Source: an uncultured Lachnospiraceae bacterium
GTDB lineage: Bacteria > Bacillota > Clostridia > Lachnospirales > Lachnospiraceae
DNA: 64,000 bases
Assembly (NCBI GenBank): GCA_910585965.1
Contig: CAJUHH010000011.1
Location: 62,001 to 126,000, forward strand
Direction of reading: 5' to 3'
The first letter of the stretch is position 1. Every line of letters starts with the position of its first letter. Position numbers and translations under genes: made by a program. The notes beneath the pieces were generated by a model, which worked only from the letters and a program-made list of their open reading frames with translations, did no database searches and was not told where the DNA came from. Below, in pieces: positions 16,845-28,052 of this stretch.

Positions 16845-18950
16845 ATGGAGGAAAGGGAGCGGTGGATCGACCAACTGACGGGAATTTATAATCTGGAAGG
16901 ATTTTATAAAGCAACCGAGGAGCTTTTTGCGAAAAATCCAGATAAAAAGTATATCATTGCTTATTGGGATGTACAGCGTTTTAAAGTGATCAACGAATTG
17001 TTCGGGCGAAAAGCGGGGGATGCCATATTAAAAGATATGGCGAACAAGATACGGACGGCATACGAGGGGGTAGAGGGAACTTACGGAAGAATGGAAAGCG
17101 ACAATTTTGTGGCTTGTTTTCCTGCGGAGTTATTGGAGGGATCGCGGGATTTTGTCCATTCCGGTGAAATTATATATCAATATGAGGGAACGGAATACCG
17201 TTTTGCAGCATGCTATGGATTGTATGTGGTGACGGACAGGAGCATAGATATAGCGTCTATGGTGGACAGGAGCCGGATCGCTATGGATACGGTGAAAGCG
17301 AACTATGTAAAACCATTTGCATACTATGACGAATCCATGCGCGAGCATATTGTCAGGGAACAGATGCTGATGAGCGACTGCGATGCCGCGATCAGGGAGA
17401 AACAATTTGAAGTATATTATCAGCCGGTCTGCAATGCTTCGGACGGGACGATTATCAGCGCGGAAGCGCTGGTTCGCTGGAGGCACCCGGAGAAGGGTTT
17501 AATTGCGCCGGATGTTTTTATTCCCTTATTCGAACGAAACGGTTATATCAATATATTGGACAAGTATATATGGGACAGGGTATGCGCCATGCTGAAGCGG
17601 CGGCGCGACCAAGGGCTGGATGTCGTTCCGATATCCACGAATGTTTCCCAGATGGACTTTTATAATAAGAACCTTTGCGAGGATATTATCGGAATCGTAG
17701 AAAAATATGGGCTGGATCCCCATCTGCTGCGGCTGGAAGTGACGGAAAGCGCTTATGCGGATGACCCGAAAAGAGTTAGGGAGATTGTGGAAAAGCTCCA
17801 GGATTATGGTTTCATTATTTTGATGGATGATTTCGGAAGCGGTTATTCTTCTTTCAATACGCTGAAGGAACTGCCGGTGGATATATTGAAGATCGATATG
17901 AAGTTCATGGATGATCTGGGAAAAGGGGGAAAATCGGCAATTATTTTGGAATCCATTGTCAGAATGACAAAATGGATGAGCCTCCGGGCGGTGGCGGAAG
18001 GAGTGGAAACAGAAGCGGAATTGAATTTCCTGAAAAGCATAGAGTGCAATTATATCCAGGGTTATTATTTCTACCGTCCCATGCCGGAGAAAGAATTTGA
18101 AGATCTGCTGAACAATCCTGATCTGGTGGATATTAAGAGCGCGGCGACGGCGGGTTCCGATGAGAGCGATTTTTCTATTTTATACAGCGAAAGTCTGAAA
18201 TCGGAGGGCGTATTCCAAAATATGCTGGGCGGGCTCAGTATTTATGAACGGGTTGACGACAGAATGGAGGTAGTGCGCGTCAATAAAGGCTATTATGAAA
18301 TGATGAAAATTAATAGCATAGGAATGACAGCAGAGGAACGCCTGATCGGGAAATATATGGAAGAAAAGGATTACCAGGAGCTGCTGGAAAAATGCATGGA
18401 AGCGGAGAAGACAAGCGATACGGTGCATGCGCAGATTCGGAGAAGGAGATATGACGGGGAAGAAATATGGCTGGATGCCAGGATACGTTTTCTGGGGAAT
18501 AAAGGAAAGCGTAAAATGTATTATTTTTATTTGATGGATATTACGGCGATCAAGCAGGCAGAAGAGGAAGTATATCGGAACCGCTACAGCAAGGCTTTGT
18601 TCCGGGTATTTGATAAAGTGTACCGTCTGGATTACGACAGCGGATATGCGGAAGTGCTGCATTCCGTGGACGTAGGGATGAAAGAAGGGGACAAGATCTA
18701 TTACAGGGATTTTTTTGATAAGTTCCAGGGCAGCATCGTGTCGAAGCGCCGCGGGGAATACAGCGAAGCCATGAAAGACAAGGCGGTCATGGACCGGATA
18801 TTGAGTGAGAGCCGTTCCGGCGGGCTTTCCGTCGATTATCGGATTAACGACCCTGAAAAAATGGGATTTGAATGGGTATCGGCCACCTTTTTTAAGGTGG
18901 AAACCGACCATGGGGAAGAGCATTACCTTGTTTGCATCAAGAGAATATAG
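16845..18950 (+). CDS. Cyclic di-GMP phosphodiesterase with degenerate GGDEF, EAL and PAS-like domains
   Basis: 701 residues, no membrane segment. The GGDEF domain (about 1-165) has RMESDNF at 82-88 where active cyclases have RxGGDEF, so it should not make c-di-GMP. The EAL domain (about 185-425) looks active: EAL at 207-209, TNVSQMDF, EVTESAY, DDFGSGYSS with the Asp pair at 328-329, and VAEGVETEAE. A PAS-like domain (about 450-575) follows, ending near DITAIKQAEEE, plus a further ~125-residue tail. It probably hydrolyses c-di-GMP under sensory control. The next gene starts 20 bases downstream, perhaps in the same transcript. Confidence 0.9.
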   Translation: MEERERWIDQLTGIYNLEGFYKATEELFAKNPDKKYIIAYWDVQRFKVINELFGRKAGDAILKDMANKIRTAYEGVEGTYGRMESDNFVACFPAELLEGSRDFVHSGEIIYQYEGTEYRFAACYGLYVVTDRSIDIASMVDRSRIAMDTVKANYVKPFAYYDESMREHIVREQMLMSDCDAAIREKQFEVYYQPVCNASDGTIISAEALVRWRHPEKGLIAPDVFIPLFERNGYINILDKYIWDRVCAMLKRRRDQGLDVVPISTNVSQMDFYNKNLCEDIIGIVEKYGLDPHLLRLEVTESAYADDPKRVREIVEKLQDYGFIILMDDFGSGYSSFNTLKELPVDILKIDMKFMDDLGKGGKSAIILESIVRMTKWMSLRAVAEGVETEAELNFLKSIECNYIQGYYFYRPMPEKEFEDLLNNPDLVDIKSAATAGSDESDFSILYSESLKSEGVFQNMLGGLSIYERVDDRMEVVRVNKGYYEMMKINSIGMTAEERLIGKYMEEKDYQELLEKCMEAEKTSDTVHAQIRRRRYDGEEIWLDARIRFLGNKGKRKMYYFYLMDITAIKQAEEEVYRNRYSKALFRVFDKVYRLDYDSGYAEVLHSVDVGMKEGDKIYYRDFFDKFQGSIVSKRRGEYSEAMKDKAVMDRILSESRSGGLSVDYRINDPEKMGFEWVSATFFKVETDHGEEHYLVCIKRI

Positions 18951-18970
18951 AAAAAGGCGGATGGGACAGA

Positions 18971-20092
18971 ATGAAAGACGACGGCCAGATTTTAAACAGC
19001 GGCATGGAATATGAAACCGTGGAATTGGATGAGGAAGGCGGCAGTATTGTAATTATTGACCAGACGCTTCTGCCTGGAAAAATGGAATTGATTCATTTGA
19101 GGACGGCGCAGGAGATATGGGATGCCATATATTTGTTGAAAGTGCGCGGCGCTCCGGCGATCGGAGTGACGGCGGCTTTTGGAATCTATCTTCTCGCGAA
19201 AGGGATCGATGCGGGCGATTATGAGAGCTTTTACCGGGAATTCATAAAACAGAAGGATTACCTGAATTCGGCGAGGCCTACGGCGGTCAATCTGTCCTGG
19301 GCGCTGGAGCGGATGGAAAGGGTCTGCCAGGAAAATAAGGAACAGGGCATAAATGAAATCAAAGAGGCTCTAAAACGGGAAGCCATTGCCATAAAGGAAG
19401 AGGACGTATGGGTATGCAGGACGATCGGTGAATACGGCCTTGGCCTGGTGAAACCGGGGGACGGGATATTGACCCACTGCAATGCGGGACAGCTGGCCAC
19501 CAGCAAATACGGAACGGCGACAGCCCCTATATATCTTGGGCAGGAGAAGGGATACCATTTCCGGGTGTTTGCCGACGAGACGAGGCCGCTTTTGCAGGGA
19601 GCGAGGCTGACAGCCTATGAATTAAAGGCGGCCGGGGTGGACGTAACGTTGATTTGCGACAATATGTCCGCCATGGTCATGAAAAATGGGTGGATCGACG
19701 CAGTTTTTGTAGGCTGCGACAGAGTGGCATGGAACGGGGATACTGCGAATAAGATAGGAACTTCGTTAGTCGCGATAGCGGCGAAGCGGCACAAGATTCC
19801 TTTTTATGTATGCGCTCCTACGTCTACGATAGACAGAAGGACGAAGACGGGCGGCGATATCCATATCGAGCAGAGGCCGGAAGAAGAAGTCACCAGCATG
19901 TGGTATAAGGAACGGATGGCGCCGGAAGGAGTCAAAGTATATAATCCGGCATTCGACGTGACGGACCACGATCTGATCACGGCGGTGGTGACAGAATACG
20001 GCATCGCAAGAGCGCCTTATGAAAAGGCATTCCAGGAGATTTTTGAAAAGAAGGAAAAGGCGCTGGAGGCTTTTAGGGAAAACGGAAAATAA
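18971..20092 (+). CDS. mtnA: S-methyl-5-thioribose-1-phosphate isomerase
   Basis: Isomerises methylthioribose-1-phosphate to methylthioribulose-1-phosphate in methionine salvage. The 373-residue product has RGAPAIGVTAAFG, the catalytic Cys170 in THCNAGQLATSKYGTA, and Asp250 in GCDRVAWNGDTANKIGT. ATG 18971 is chosen over an in-frame ATG at 18932 that lies inside the preceding gene. No other mtn gene is in the window, so it may serve a partial salvage or a related route. Ends at a shared terminator. Confidence 0.93.
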   Translation: MKDDGQILNSGMEYETVELDEEGGSIVIIDQTLLPGKMELIHLRTAQEIWDAIYLLKVRGAPAIGVTAAFGIYLLAKGIDAGDYESFYREFIKQKDYLNSARPTAVNLSWALERMERVCQENKEQGINEIKEALKREAIAIKEEDVWVCRTIGEYGLGLVKPGDGILTHCNAGQLATSKYGTATAPIYLGQEKGYHFRVFADETRPLLQGARLTAYELKAAGVDVTLICDNMSAMVMKNGWIDAVFVGCDRVAWNGDTANKIGTSLVAIAAKRHKIPFYVCAPTSTIDRRTKTGGDIHIEQRPEEEVTSMWYKERMAPEGVKVYNPAFDVTDHDLITAVVTEYGIARAPYEKAFQEIFEKKEKALEAFRENGK

Positions 20093-20115
20093 ATAAGCGG
20101 AGACTTTTTGAAAGG

Positions 20116-20158
20116 AACCGGCTCGGCAAACGAGAGAAAAGTTTGCCGGGCCGGTTTA
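20116..20158. terminator. Bidirectional terminator between mtnA and the NhaC gene
   Basis: The arms around AACCGGCTCGGCAAAC and GTTTGCCGGGCCGGTT pair almost fully around a 9-base loop. It serves the two convergent genes. Confidence 0.85.
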
Positions 20159-20160
20159 TT

Positions 20161-21774
20161 CTAGTTCTTTTTTTTGCTGCTCCGCTTGATGATATATAAT
20201 ACGAGGAGCATAAGGATGACCCCCGTGGGCAGCGAGATCCAGGCGCTTTGCGTAAAACCGGCCACGATGTAGGTGACAAAGGATACGGCGGCCGCCAGAA
20301 TGGCATAGGGAAGCTGGGTGGATACATGGTTTACATGGTTGCACTGCGCTCCGGCGGAAGCCATGATCGTTGTGTCGGAGATAGGAGAGCAGTGGTCTCC
20401 GCATACCGCTCCCGCCATACATGCGGAAATGGAAATGATCATAAGCTGGGGATTGGACTCGGCGAACACGGCAACCACGATCGGGATGAGTATGCCGAAA
20501 GTACCCCAGGAAGTTCCTGTGGAAAAGGCAAGAAAACAGCCGACGAGAAAGATAATGGCCGGCAGGAAGTTCATCAGGGAACCTGCGCTTTGGTTCATGA
20601 TATCAGCGACAAATACGGCTGCCCCGAGGCTGTCGGTCATCGCCTTTAACGTCCATGCAAAGGTGAGGATCAGGATAGCCGGGACCATCGCCTTAAAACC
20701 GTTGGGAAGGCATTCCATGCATTCCTGGAAGTTTAAAACCCTGCGGATCAGATAAATAATGATTGTGATAATGATAGCGCAGATGCTGCCAAGGGCGAGG
20801 CCTACGGAAGCATCGGAGTTGGAAAACGATGCCACGAAGCCGGCTCCTTCAAAAAATCCTCCCGTATAAATCATGCCGATGACGCAGCATATAATCAAAG
20901 TAACGATGGGGATGAGAAGGTCGGCTACTTTCCCTTTCGGGTTCGCGGGTTCTGCTTCTGTTCCCGCATTTTTTTCGCCCATGGAGAACAGGTCGCCTTT
21001 CCGCGCGTTGTCTTCATGGGATTTCATCGGGCCGAAATCCACGTTCATAAGAACGAGGGAAACCATCATGACAATCGTTAAAATCGCGTAAAAGTTGTAA
21101 GGGATGGCGCGGATAAAGACCGAGAAGCCGTCCTCTCCTTCCACAAACCCGGAAACGGCCGCAGCCCAGGAAGAGATCGGCGCGATAATGCAGACAGGAG
21201 CCGCCGTGGCATCGATCAGATAGGCCAGCTTGGCGCGGGATACTTTGTGTTCGTCCGTTACCGGTTTCATTACGCTGCCCACTGTCAGGCAGTTAAAATA
21301 ATCATCGATAAAAATCAGGACGCCGAGGGCGATGGTGGCAAGCTGCGCGCCCGCCCGGGTTTTAATTTTTTCTTTGGCAAAATGCCCGAAAGCGGCAGAT
21401 CCTCCGGCCCGGTTCATCAGACTGACCATAGCGCCCAGGATCACGAGGAAAATAAGAATTCCCACATTATAACTGTCGGAAAGCACGGCGGCAAATCCGT
21501 CGTTAAAAATATGCGTGAGCGTTGTTTCGAAAGAGAACCCGGAATAAAATAGCCCACCCACTAATATTCCGATAAAGAGGGAGCTGTAGACTTCCTTTGT
21601 GATAAGAGCCAGCACGATCGCTACGATAGGCGGAACGAGGGCCCAGAAGGTGGCGTACATGGAAGGAATGTATTCCGCTTCGGTTTCCGCTGCAAACGCG
21701 GTAAGAGGCATAAGCGCCATGCAGAGCAATAAAAGTCCTGCCCCATAAAACAATTTTTTCTTTTGCGTTTTCAT
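20161..21774 (-). CDS. NhaC-family Na+/H+ antiporter
   Basis: 537 residues with about 12 hydrophobic segments. Motifs of the family include LGVLIFIDDYFNCLTVGSVM and the PISSWAAAVSGFV loop in the first half, and FSTGTSWGTFGILIPI, CGDHCSPISDTTIMAS and HVSTQLPYA in the second. The N-terminus has an extra signal-like helix ending in TAFAAETEAE. NhaC proteins exchange Na+ or organic cations for protons; some relatives handle other solutes, so the substrate is not certain. Monocistronic, convergent with mtnA. Confidence 0.9.
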   Translation of the reverse strand: MKTQKKKLFYGAGLLLLCMALMPLTAFAAETEAEYIPSMYATFWALVPPIVAIVLALITKEVYSSLFIGILVGGLFYSGFSFETTLTHIFNDGFAAVLSDSYNVGILIFLVILGAMVSLMNRAGGSAAFGHFAKEKIKTRAGAQLATIALGVLIFIDDYFNCLTVGSVMKPVTDEHKVSRAKLAYLIDATAAPVCIIAPISSWAAAVSGFVEGEDGFSVFIRAIPYNFYAILTIVMMVSLVLMNVDFGPMKSHEDNARKGDLFSMGEKNAGTEAEPANPKGKVADLLIPIVTLIICCVIGMIYTGGFFEGAGFVASFSNSDASVGLALGSICAIIITIIIYLIRRVLNFQECMECLPNGFKAMVPAILILTFAWTLKAMTDSLGAAVFVADIMNQSAGSLMNFLPAIIFLVGCFLAFSTGTSWGTFGILIPIVVAVFAESNPQLMIISISACMAGAVCGDHCSPISDTTIMASAGAQCNHVNHVSTQLPYAILAAAVSFVTYIVAGFTQSAWISLPTGVILMLLVLYIIKRSSKKKN

Positions 21775-21898
21775 GTTATGTACCTCATTTCTTTTGAGTA
21801 TGTATATTTATGTACAAATACAAATGAATTCTATCACTAAATGGTATAAAAATGAAGTATTTTTTATATTTTTTCAAAAAAAAGTGCGGGCAATCAAT

Positions 21899-21925
21899 CG
21901 GCCCCTGCCGGAGAAGCAAGGGCCG
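21899..21925 (-). terminator. Possible terminator of ptb-buk
   Basis: On the minus strand CGGCCCTTG pairs with CAGGGGCCG (one G-U). It lies 45 bases past the buk stop. A T tract occurs only about 20 bases further on, so efficiency is uncertain. Confidence 0.5.
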
Positions 21926-21970
21926 TAAAAAATATCTTATAAGTTTCTGAATCTGCTTTGGCTTTTGGTA

Positions 21971-23038
21971 TTAATATACCATAGCCTCTTCTTTTCCGGT
22001 CATAACACGGATCGCGCCCTGTGCGAGTGCAAGAAGCTCGTCTTCGCCGGGATATACAGTGACAGGCGCGATAAATCCAGCCCTTTCTTTTAAGCCGTCC
22101 GTTACAGCTTTGTCATATGCGATGCCGCCGGTCATGATGATCTGGTCTACTTTTCCTTTCAGCACACATGCCATGGAGCCGATGTCTTTGGCAACCTGGA
22201 GGATAAATGCTTCGCGGATTTCCGCTGCTTTTTCATCGCCGTCTTCCACCATTTTATCCACGTCGCGCATATCATTGGTATTCAGGTAAGCGTTGAAACC
22301 GCCGTTGCCTACCAGCTTCTTATAAACTTCTTTTTCCGTATATCTGCCGGAGAAGCACATTTTTACCAGTGCGCCGGTGGGAACGCCGCCCGCCCTTTCC
22401 GGGGAAAATGCGCCGTCGCCGTCTACGGCATTGAATACGTCCACTACCTTGCCTTTTTCATGAGCGCCTACGGATACGCCGCCGCCCATATGGACAACGA
22501 TCAGGTTCAGGGAATCGTAAGGAACGTTCTGTTCGCCGGCATAACGTTTGGCAACTGCTTTCTGGTTTAATGCATGGAAAATGCTGGCTCTCGGGAATTC
22601 AGGAACGCCGGAATACCTGGCGATGGGCATAAGCTCATCCACGACTACGGGATCCACGATATAAGAAGGAACTCCGATGGAATCCCCGATTTCCTTGGCA
22701 AGGATGCCGCCCAGGTTGGAAGCGTGCTGCCCCTGGACTCCCACTTTCAGATCTTCCAGCAGATCGTTCGTCACAGGGTAAGTGCCGCCTGCCACGGGTT
22801 TGAGCATACCGCCGCGTCCGACGATAACATTGAGGGATTCCATATCAAAATCTTTTTTCTTCATCAAGTCTAAAATAATATTTTTCCGAAAATCCTTCTG
22901 CTCTACGATAGAAGCGTACTGGGCGATTTCTTCCGTGGAGTGCCTTAAGGTTTCTTCAAATAATAAAGTCTCGTCTTCGAATACGCCGATTTTGGTGGAA
23001 GTGGAGCCGGGATTGATAATTAAACTTTTGATAGACAT
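21971..23038 (-). CDS. buk: Butyrate kinase
   Basis: Converts butyryl-phosphate and ADP to butyrate and ATP, the energy-yielding last step. 355 residues of the acetokinase fold: N-terminal LIINPGSTSTKIGVFEDE, VGRGGMLKPVAGGTY, the VVHMGGGVSVGAHEKG phosphate loop and GALVKMCFSGRYT. The length and the NPGSTSTK start are those of butyrate rather than acetate kinases. It has an AAAGGAG site and starts 28 bases after ptb. Branched-chain acyl kinases share these motifs, so isobutyrate activity is possible. Confidence 0.95.
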   Translation of the reverse strand: MSIKSLIINPGSTSTKIGVFEDETLLFEETLRHSTEEIAQYASIVEQKDFRKNIILDLMKKKDFDMESLNVIVGRGGMLKPVAGGTYPVTNDLLEDLKVGVQGQHASNLGGILAKEIGDSIGVPSYIVDPVVVDELMPIARYSGVPEFPRASIFHALNQKAVAKRYAGEQNVPYDSLNLIVVHMGGGVSVGAHEKGKVVDVFNAVDGDGAFSPERAGGVPTGALVKMCFSGRYTEKEVYKKLVGNGGFNAYLNTNDMRDVDKMVEDGDEKAAEIREAFILQVAKDIGSMACVLKGKVDQIIMTGGIAYDKAVTDGLKERAGFIAPVTVYPGEDELLALAQGAIRVMTGKEEAMVY

Positions 23039-23066
23039 AGCCTGTTCTCCTTTATTATGATTATAT

Positions 23067-23978
23067 TTATTTGAGGTATTCTGCTACAACTGCGCCGAGA
23101 GCAAGGGAATTGACCTTGACTTCCATGGAGTCCGAACGGGAAGTGAGGATAACCGGCGCTTTTGTTCCTGTCAGGATATTGCCGTTCTTTAAGTTGGCGG
23201 TATGCACCATCGCCTTATAAACGAGGTTGCCGGCATGGATATCCGGGAAAAGAAGGATATCGGCATCGCCCTGGATCGGCCTGTCGGTAGCGCCTTTATG
23301 CTTTGCCGCCTCCGCGTCGATGGCAAGGTCGAGGGAAAGGGGGCCGTCTACGATACAGTCGGTAATTTCCCCGTCCTTGTTCATCCGTGTCAGCTCTGCC
23401 GCTTCCACGGTGACGGGCATCTTCGGGTTTACGACTTCCACAGCGGCGAGGGGAGCTACTTTCGGGCATTCGATGCCGCATGCTTTCGTGATTTCCAGTG
23501 TATTGTTAATGATATGTACTTTGTCTTCCAGAGTAGGATAAGGGATGAAAGCGACATCCGTTAAAAACAGCAGATGATCGATGCCCTCCACGTCGAAAAC
23601 GCATACATGGGATAATGGTTTGCCCGTTCTGAGTCCGACTTCTTTGTCGAGGACGCTCTTTAAGAAATGTTTCGTATCGATGAGGCCTTTCATATACATA
23701 TCGGCTTTGCCCTCATGGACCAGTTTGACCGCTGCCAGGGAAGCTTCGATGTCGTCCTCTACGTTCACAATTTCAAAGTCGCTGATATCCACCTGGATGT
23801 CAGATGCAATGGCCTTGATTTTGGATTCGTCCCCTACTAAGATAGCGTCTGCGATCTTCCTGTCCTTCGCAGCCCTTACGGCCTCCAGAACAGCGGAATC
23901 CTGCGCAACGGCGACGGAAACCTTTTTCATGGGGATTTCTTTTACTTTGGAAATTAGATCGTCAAAAGTTTTGCTCAT
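23067..23978 (-). CDS. ptb: Phosphate butyryltransferase
   Basis: Exchanges the CoA of butyryl-CoA for phosphate. 303 residues of the phosphate acyltransferase family, with AILVGDESKIKAIA, ADMYMKGLIDTKHFLKSVL and VAPLAAVEVVNPKMPVTVEA. ATG 23978 is preferred to 23999 because GAGGTG lies at ribosome-site distance from it. With buk it makes a two-gene operon for the kinase route of butyrate formation, separate from the thl operon but within 14 kb of it. No butyryl-CoA:acetate CoA-transferase gene is in the window. Confidence 0.95.
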   Translation of the reverse strand: MSKTFDDLISKVKEIPMKKVSVAVAQDSAVLEAVRAAKDRKIADAILVGDESKIKAIASDIQVDISDFEIVNVEDDIEASLAAVKLVHEGKADMYMKGLIDTKHFLKSVLDKEVGLRTGKPLSHVCVFDVEGIDHLLFLTDVAFIPYPTLEDKVHIINNTLEITKACGIECPKVAPLAAVEVVNPKMPVTVEAAELTRMNKDGEITDCIVDGPLSLDLAIDAEAAKHKGATDRPIQGDADILLFPDIHAGNLVYKAMVHTANLKNGNILTGTKAPVILTSRSDSMEVKVNSLALGAVVAEYLK

Positions 23979-24043
23979 TTGTCTGCACCTCGTACTCATG
24001 AATTTTTGTGTTTTACCTTACAATTACGGTACAACTTTACTAA

Positions 24044-24080
24044 TCGTTAAAATAATAACACTTCTTATAATTAAGGTCAA
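24044..24080 (-). promoter_or_regulatory. ptb-buk promoter with overlapping Rex-like site
   Basis: On the minus strand TTGACC (24080-24075) and TATTAT (24057-24052) have a 17-base spacer. The -10 is covered by GTGTTAT-TATT-TTAACGA (24061-24044), which matches the Rex consensus at 11 of 14 positions. The leader is about 67 bases. Confidence 0.5.
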
Positions 24081-24093
24081 GGGGGGAGGGAGG

Positions 24094-24149
24094 GGATTTT
24101 GCCGCAGGAGTTGTGGCGCCGTTCCGCCACAACTCCTGCGGCAAAATCC
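24094..24149. repeat. Perfect 24-bp inverted repeat
   Basis: The arms 24094-24117 and 24126-24149 are exact complements, with an 8-base loop; the left arm begins GGATTTTGCCGCAGG. It sits between ptb and the membrane protein gene, which are both on the minus strand, 37 bases upstream in ptb terms of the convergent edge. It could end the TetR-operon transcript, but there is no following T tract. Confidence 0.8.
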
Positions 24150-24185
24150 TGTCGTGGGTGAGCTTCGATGAAAAGCGGGTTTGGG

Positions 24186-24608
24186 TTAGTTGGATTTATT
24201 TTTTGGTTTTTTATGAATGTCTGATATAGTGTTGATGATGCATAATATGATGAAAAGGCTTGTAAAGTTGATCCAAATGTCGCGGTATGCTGTTTTTGCC
24301 AGTGGTTCCCTTAATCCGGTGAACCAGACATAGGTAAAGGCCAGTAACTGGGACGGGATGTATGCAATGAGGTATCTGAGGATTAAGGGCTTGACGGGAA
24401 GATTCGTGCATAGCATAAAGGCGGCAAGGCCGATCAGAAGGATGATGGCTCGATCCAGTTCGTGCCAGTTGCCGCTCGGGTCTTCATAAATGCCGCTGCC
24501 GAGATATAAAATGCTGTTTAACAGTGTGATTGCAGTATATATGACGCAGTAAATTGAAATTGTCTGGCTCCATTTTTTCTTCATTTTGGTTTTCATGAGT
24601 CGCTCCAT
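24186..24608 (-). CDS. Four-helix membrane protein of unknown function
   Basis: 140 residues with four hydrophobic segments, starting MERLMKTKMKKKWSQ and ending in a basic KKPKNKSN tail. It has no catalytic motif I recognise; it resembles small membrane proteins (DUF6608-like) often found beside TetR regulators in Lachnospiraceae, though I am not sure of that family. ATG 24608 lies 2 bases after the TetR stop codon, so the two are translationally coupled and this is the likely regulated partner. Confidence 0.7.
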   Translation of the reverse strand: MERLMKTKMKKKWSQTISIYCVIYTAITLLNSILYLGSGIYEDPSGNWHELDRAIILLIGLAAFMLCTNLPVKPLILRYLIAYIPSQLLAFTYVWFTGLREPLAKTAYRDIWINFTSLFIILCIINTISDIHKKPKNKSN

Positions 24609-24610
24609 TT

Positions 24611-25189
24611 CTATGCCTCGTTGTTTTCTTTTATTTCTTTCAGTAATCCTTTGCATACTTGTGTGATCATTTTGCTTATTTCTTCTGCGGTAAATATGCA
24701 CATATTGGTGGCGCAAAGCACCGCTATGCCGTGGGTGTAAATCCATAAGTGCCGGTATAGCTGTTCCGCTTTATCTTCGGGCAGATGGTATCCGTTTTGG
24801 ACGGACAATAAAATGTCTTTGTAATTATCATCCAGCACGGGCAATACGTTGGCGACCGCAGGAGTTTGTGTCTGCTCCGACATAAAAAGCAGCTGGAACA
24901 GCTTTGGTTCCTGGAGCGCAAAAAGGATATATTGCATGCCTACGCCTTTAAAGGCTAATTCCTGCTCCAATCCTTTCCTGATATATTCGGCATAAAGGGA
25001 TCTTGCGGAATTCCTGGCTTCTGCCTGTACTTCTTCCATGCTTTGGAATACCGTGAAAATGGGGCGTGCGGAACTTCCCAGTTTTGCGCCCAGTGTTCTG
25101 GCAGATAAAGCTGCCATTCCGTTTTCCCTTATAATAGCCAGGGCGGCTTGTATGATCTGGCTCCGTGTAAATTTTGCTTTTGGCGGCAT
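24611..25189 (-). CDS. TetR/AcrR family regulator
   Basis: 192 residues. The N-terminal helix-turn-helix (about 7-52: RSQIIQAALAIIRENG, then LSARTLGAKLGSSARPIF) is TetR-like; the C-terminal part, with IYTHGIAVLC, is a WHG-type ligand domain. A palindrome 31 bases upstream of the start is its likely operator, so it should repress itself and the coupled membrane protein gene. The inducer is unknown. Confidence 0.88.
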   Translation of the reverse strand: MPPKAKFTRSQIIQAALAIIRENGMAALSARTLGAKLGSSARPIFTVFQSMEEVQAEARNSARSLYAEYIRKGLEQELAFKGVGMQYILFALQEPKLFQLLFMSEQTQTPAVANVLPVLDDNYKDILLSVQNGYHLPEDKAEQLYRHLWIYTHGIAVLCATNMCIFTAEEISKMITQVCKGLLKEIKENNEA

Positions 25190-25219
25190 ATGATATCCTC
25201 CTTGATCTAAATAGACTGT

Positions 25220-25239
25220 TTTGAAACAAATGTTTTAAA
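25220..25239. promoter_or_regulatory. Likely TetR operator
   Basis: TTTGAAACA-AA-TGTTTTAAA: two 9-base halves that are inverted copies with one mismatch, 31 bases upstream of the TetR start codon. Confidence 0.6.
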
Positions 25240-25301
25240 ACCTATGATTTAATTATATGCGCAGAAAATGTGTATGTCAATAAGAAAAAAACATGCAGTA
25301 G

Positions 25302-25330
25302 TTGAATATCAGGTGCAAATCTGCTACAAT
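25302..25330 (+). promoter_or_regulatory. Promoter of secA
   Basis: TTGAAT at 25302-25307 and TACAAT at 25325-25330 with a 17-base spacer; leader of about 100 bases. Confidence 0.65.
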
Positions 25331-25435
25331 AAACAGTGGATTTTTGTAAACGATGGAATTTTACGGGAAAATGGCGGCAAAAGAAAAGCAAGGCTGCCGG
25401 TTCATGGAATCAGTGGATGACATAGGAGTTAGGGA

Positions 25436-28000
<2,565 letters not shown>

Positions 28001-28052
28001 CGGCATAAAGTGAAAAGGAATAAAAATAAGAAGAAAGTGTGGTGAACGTTAA

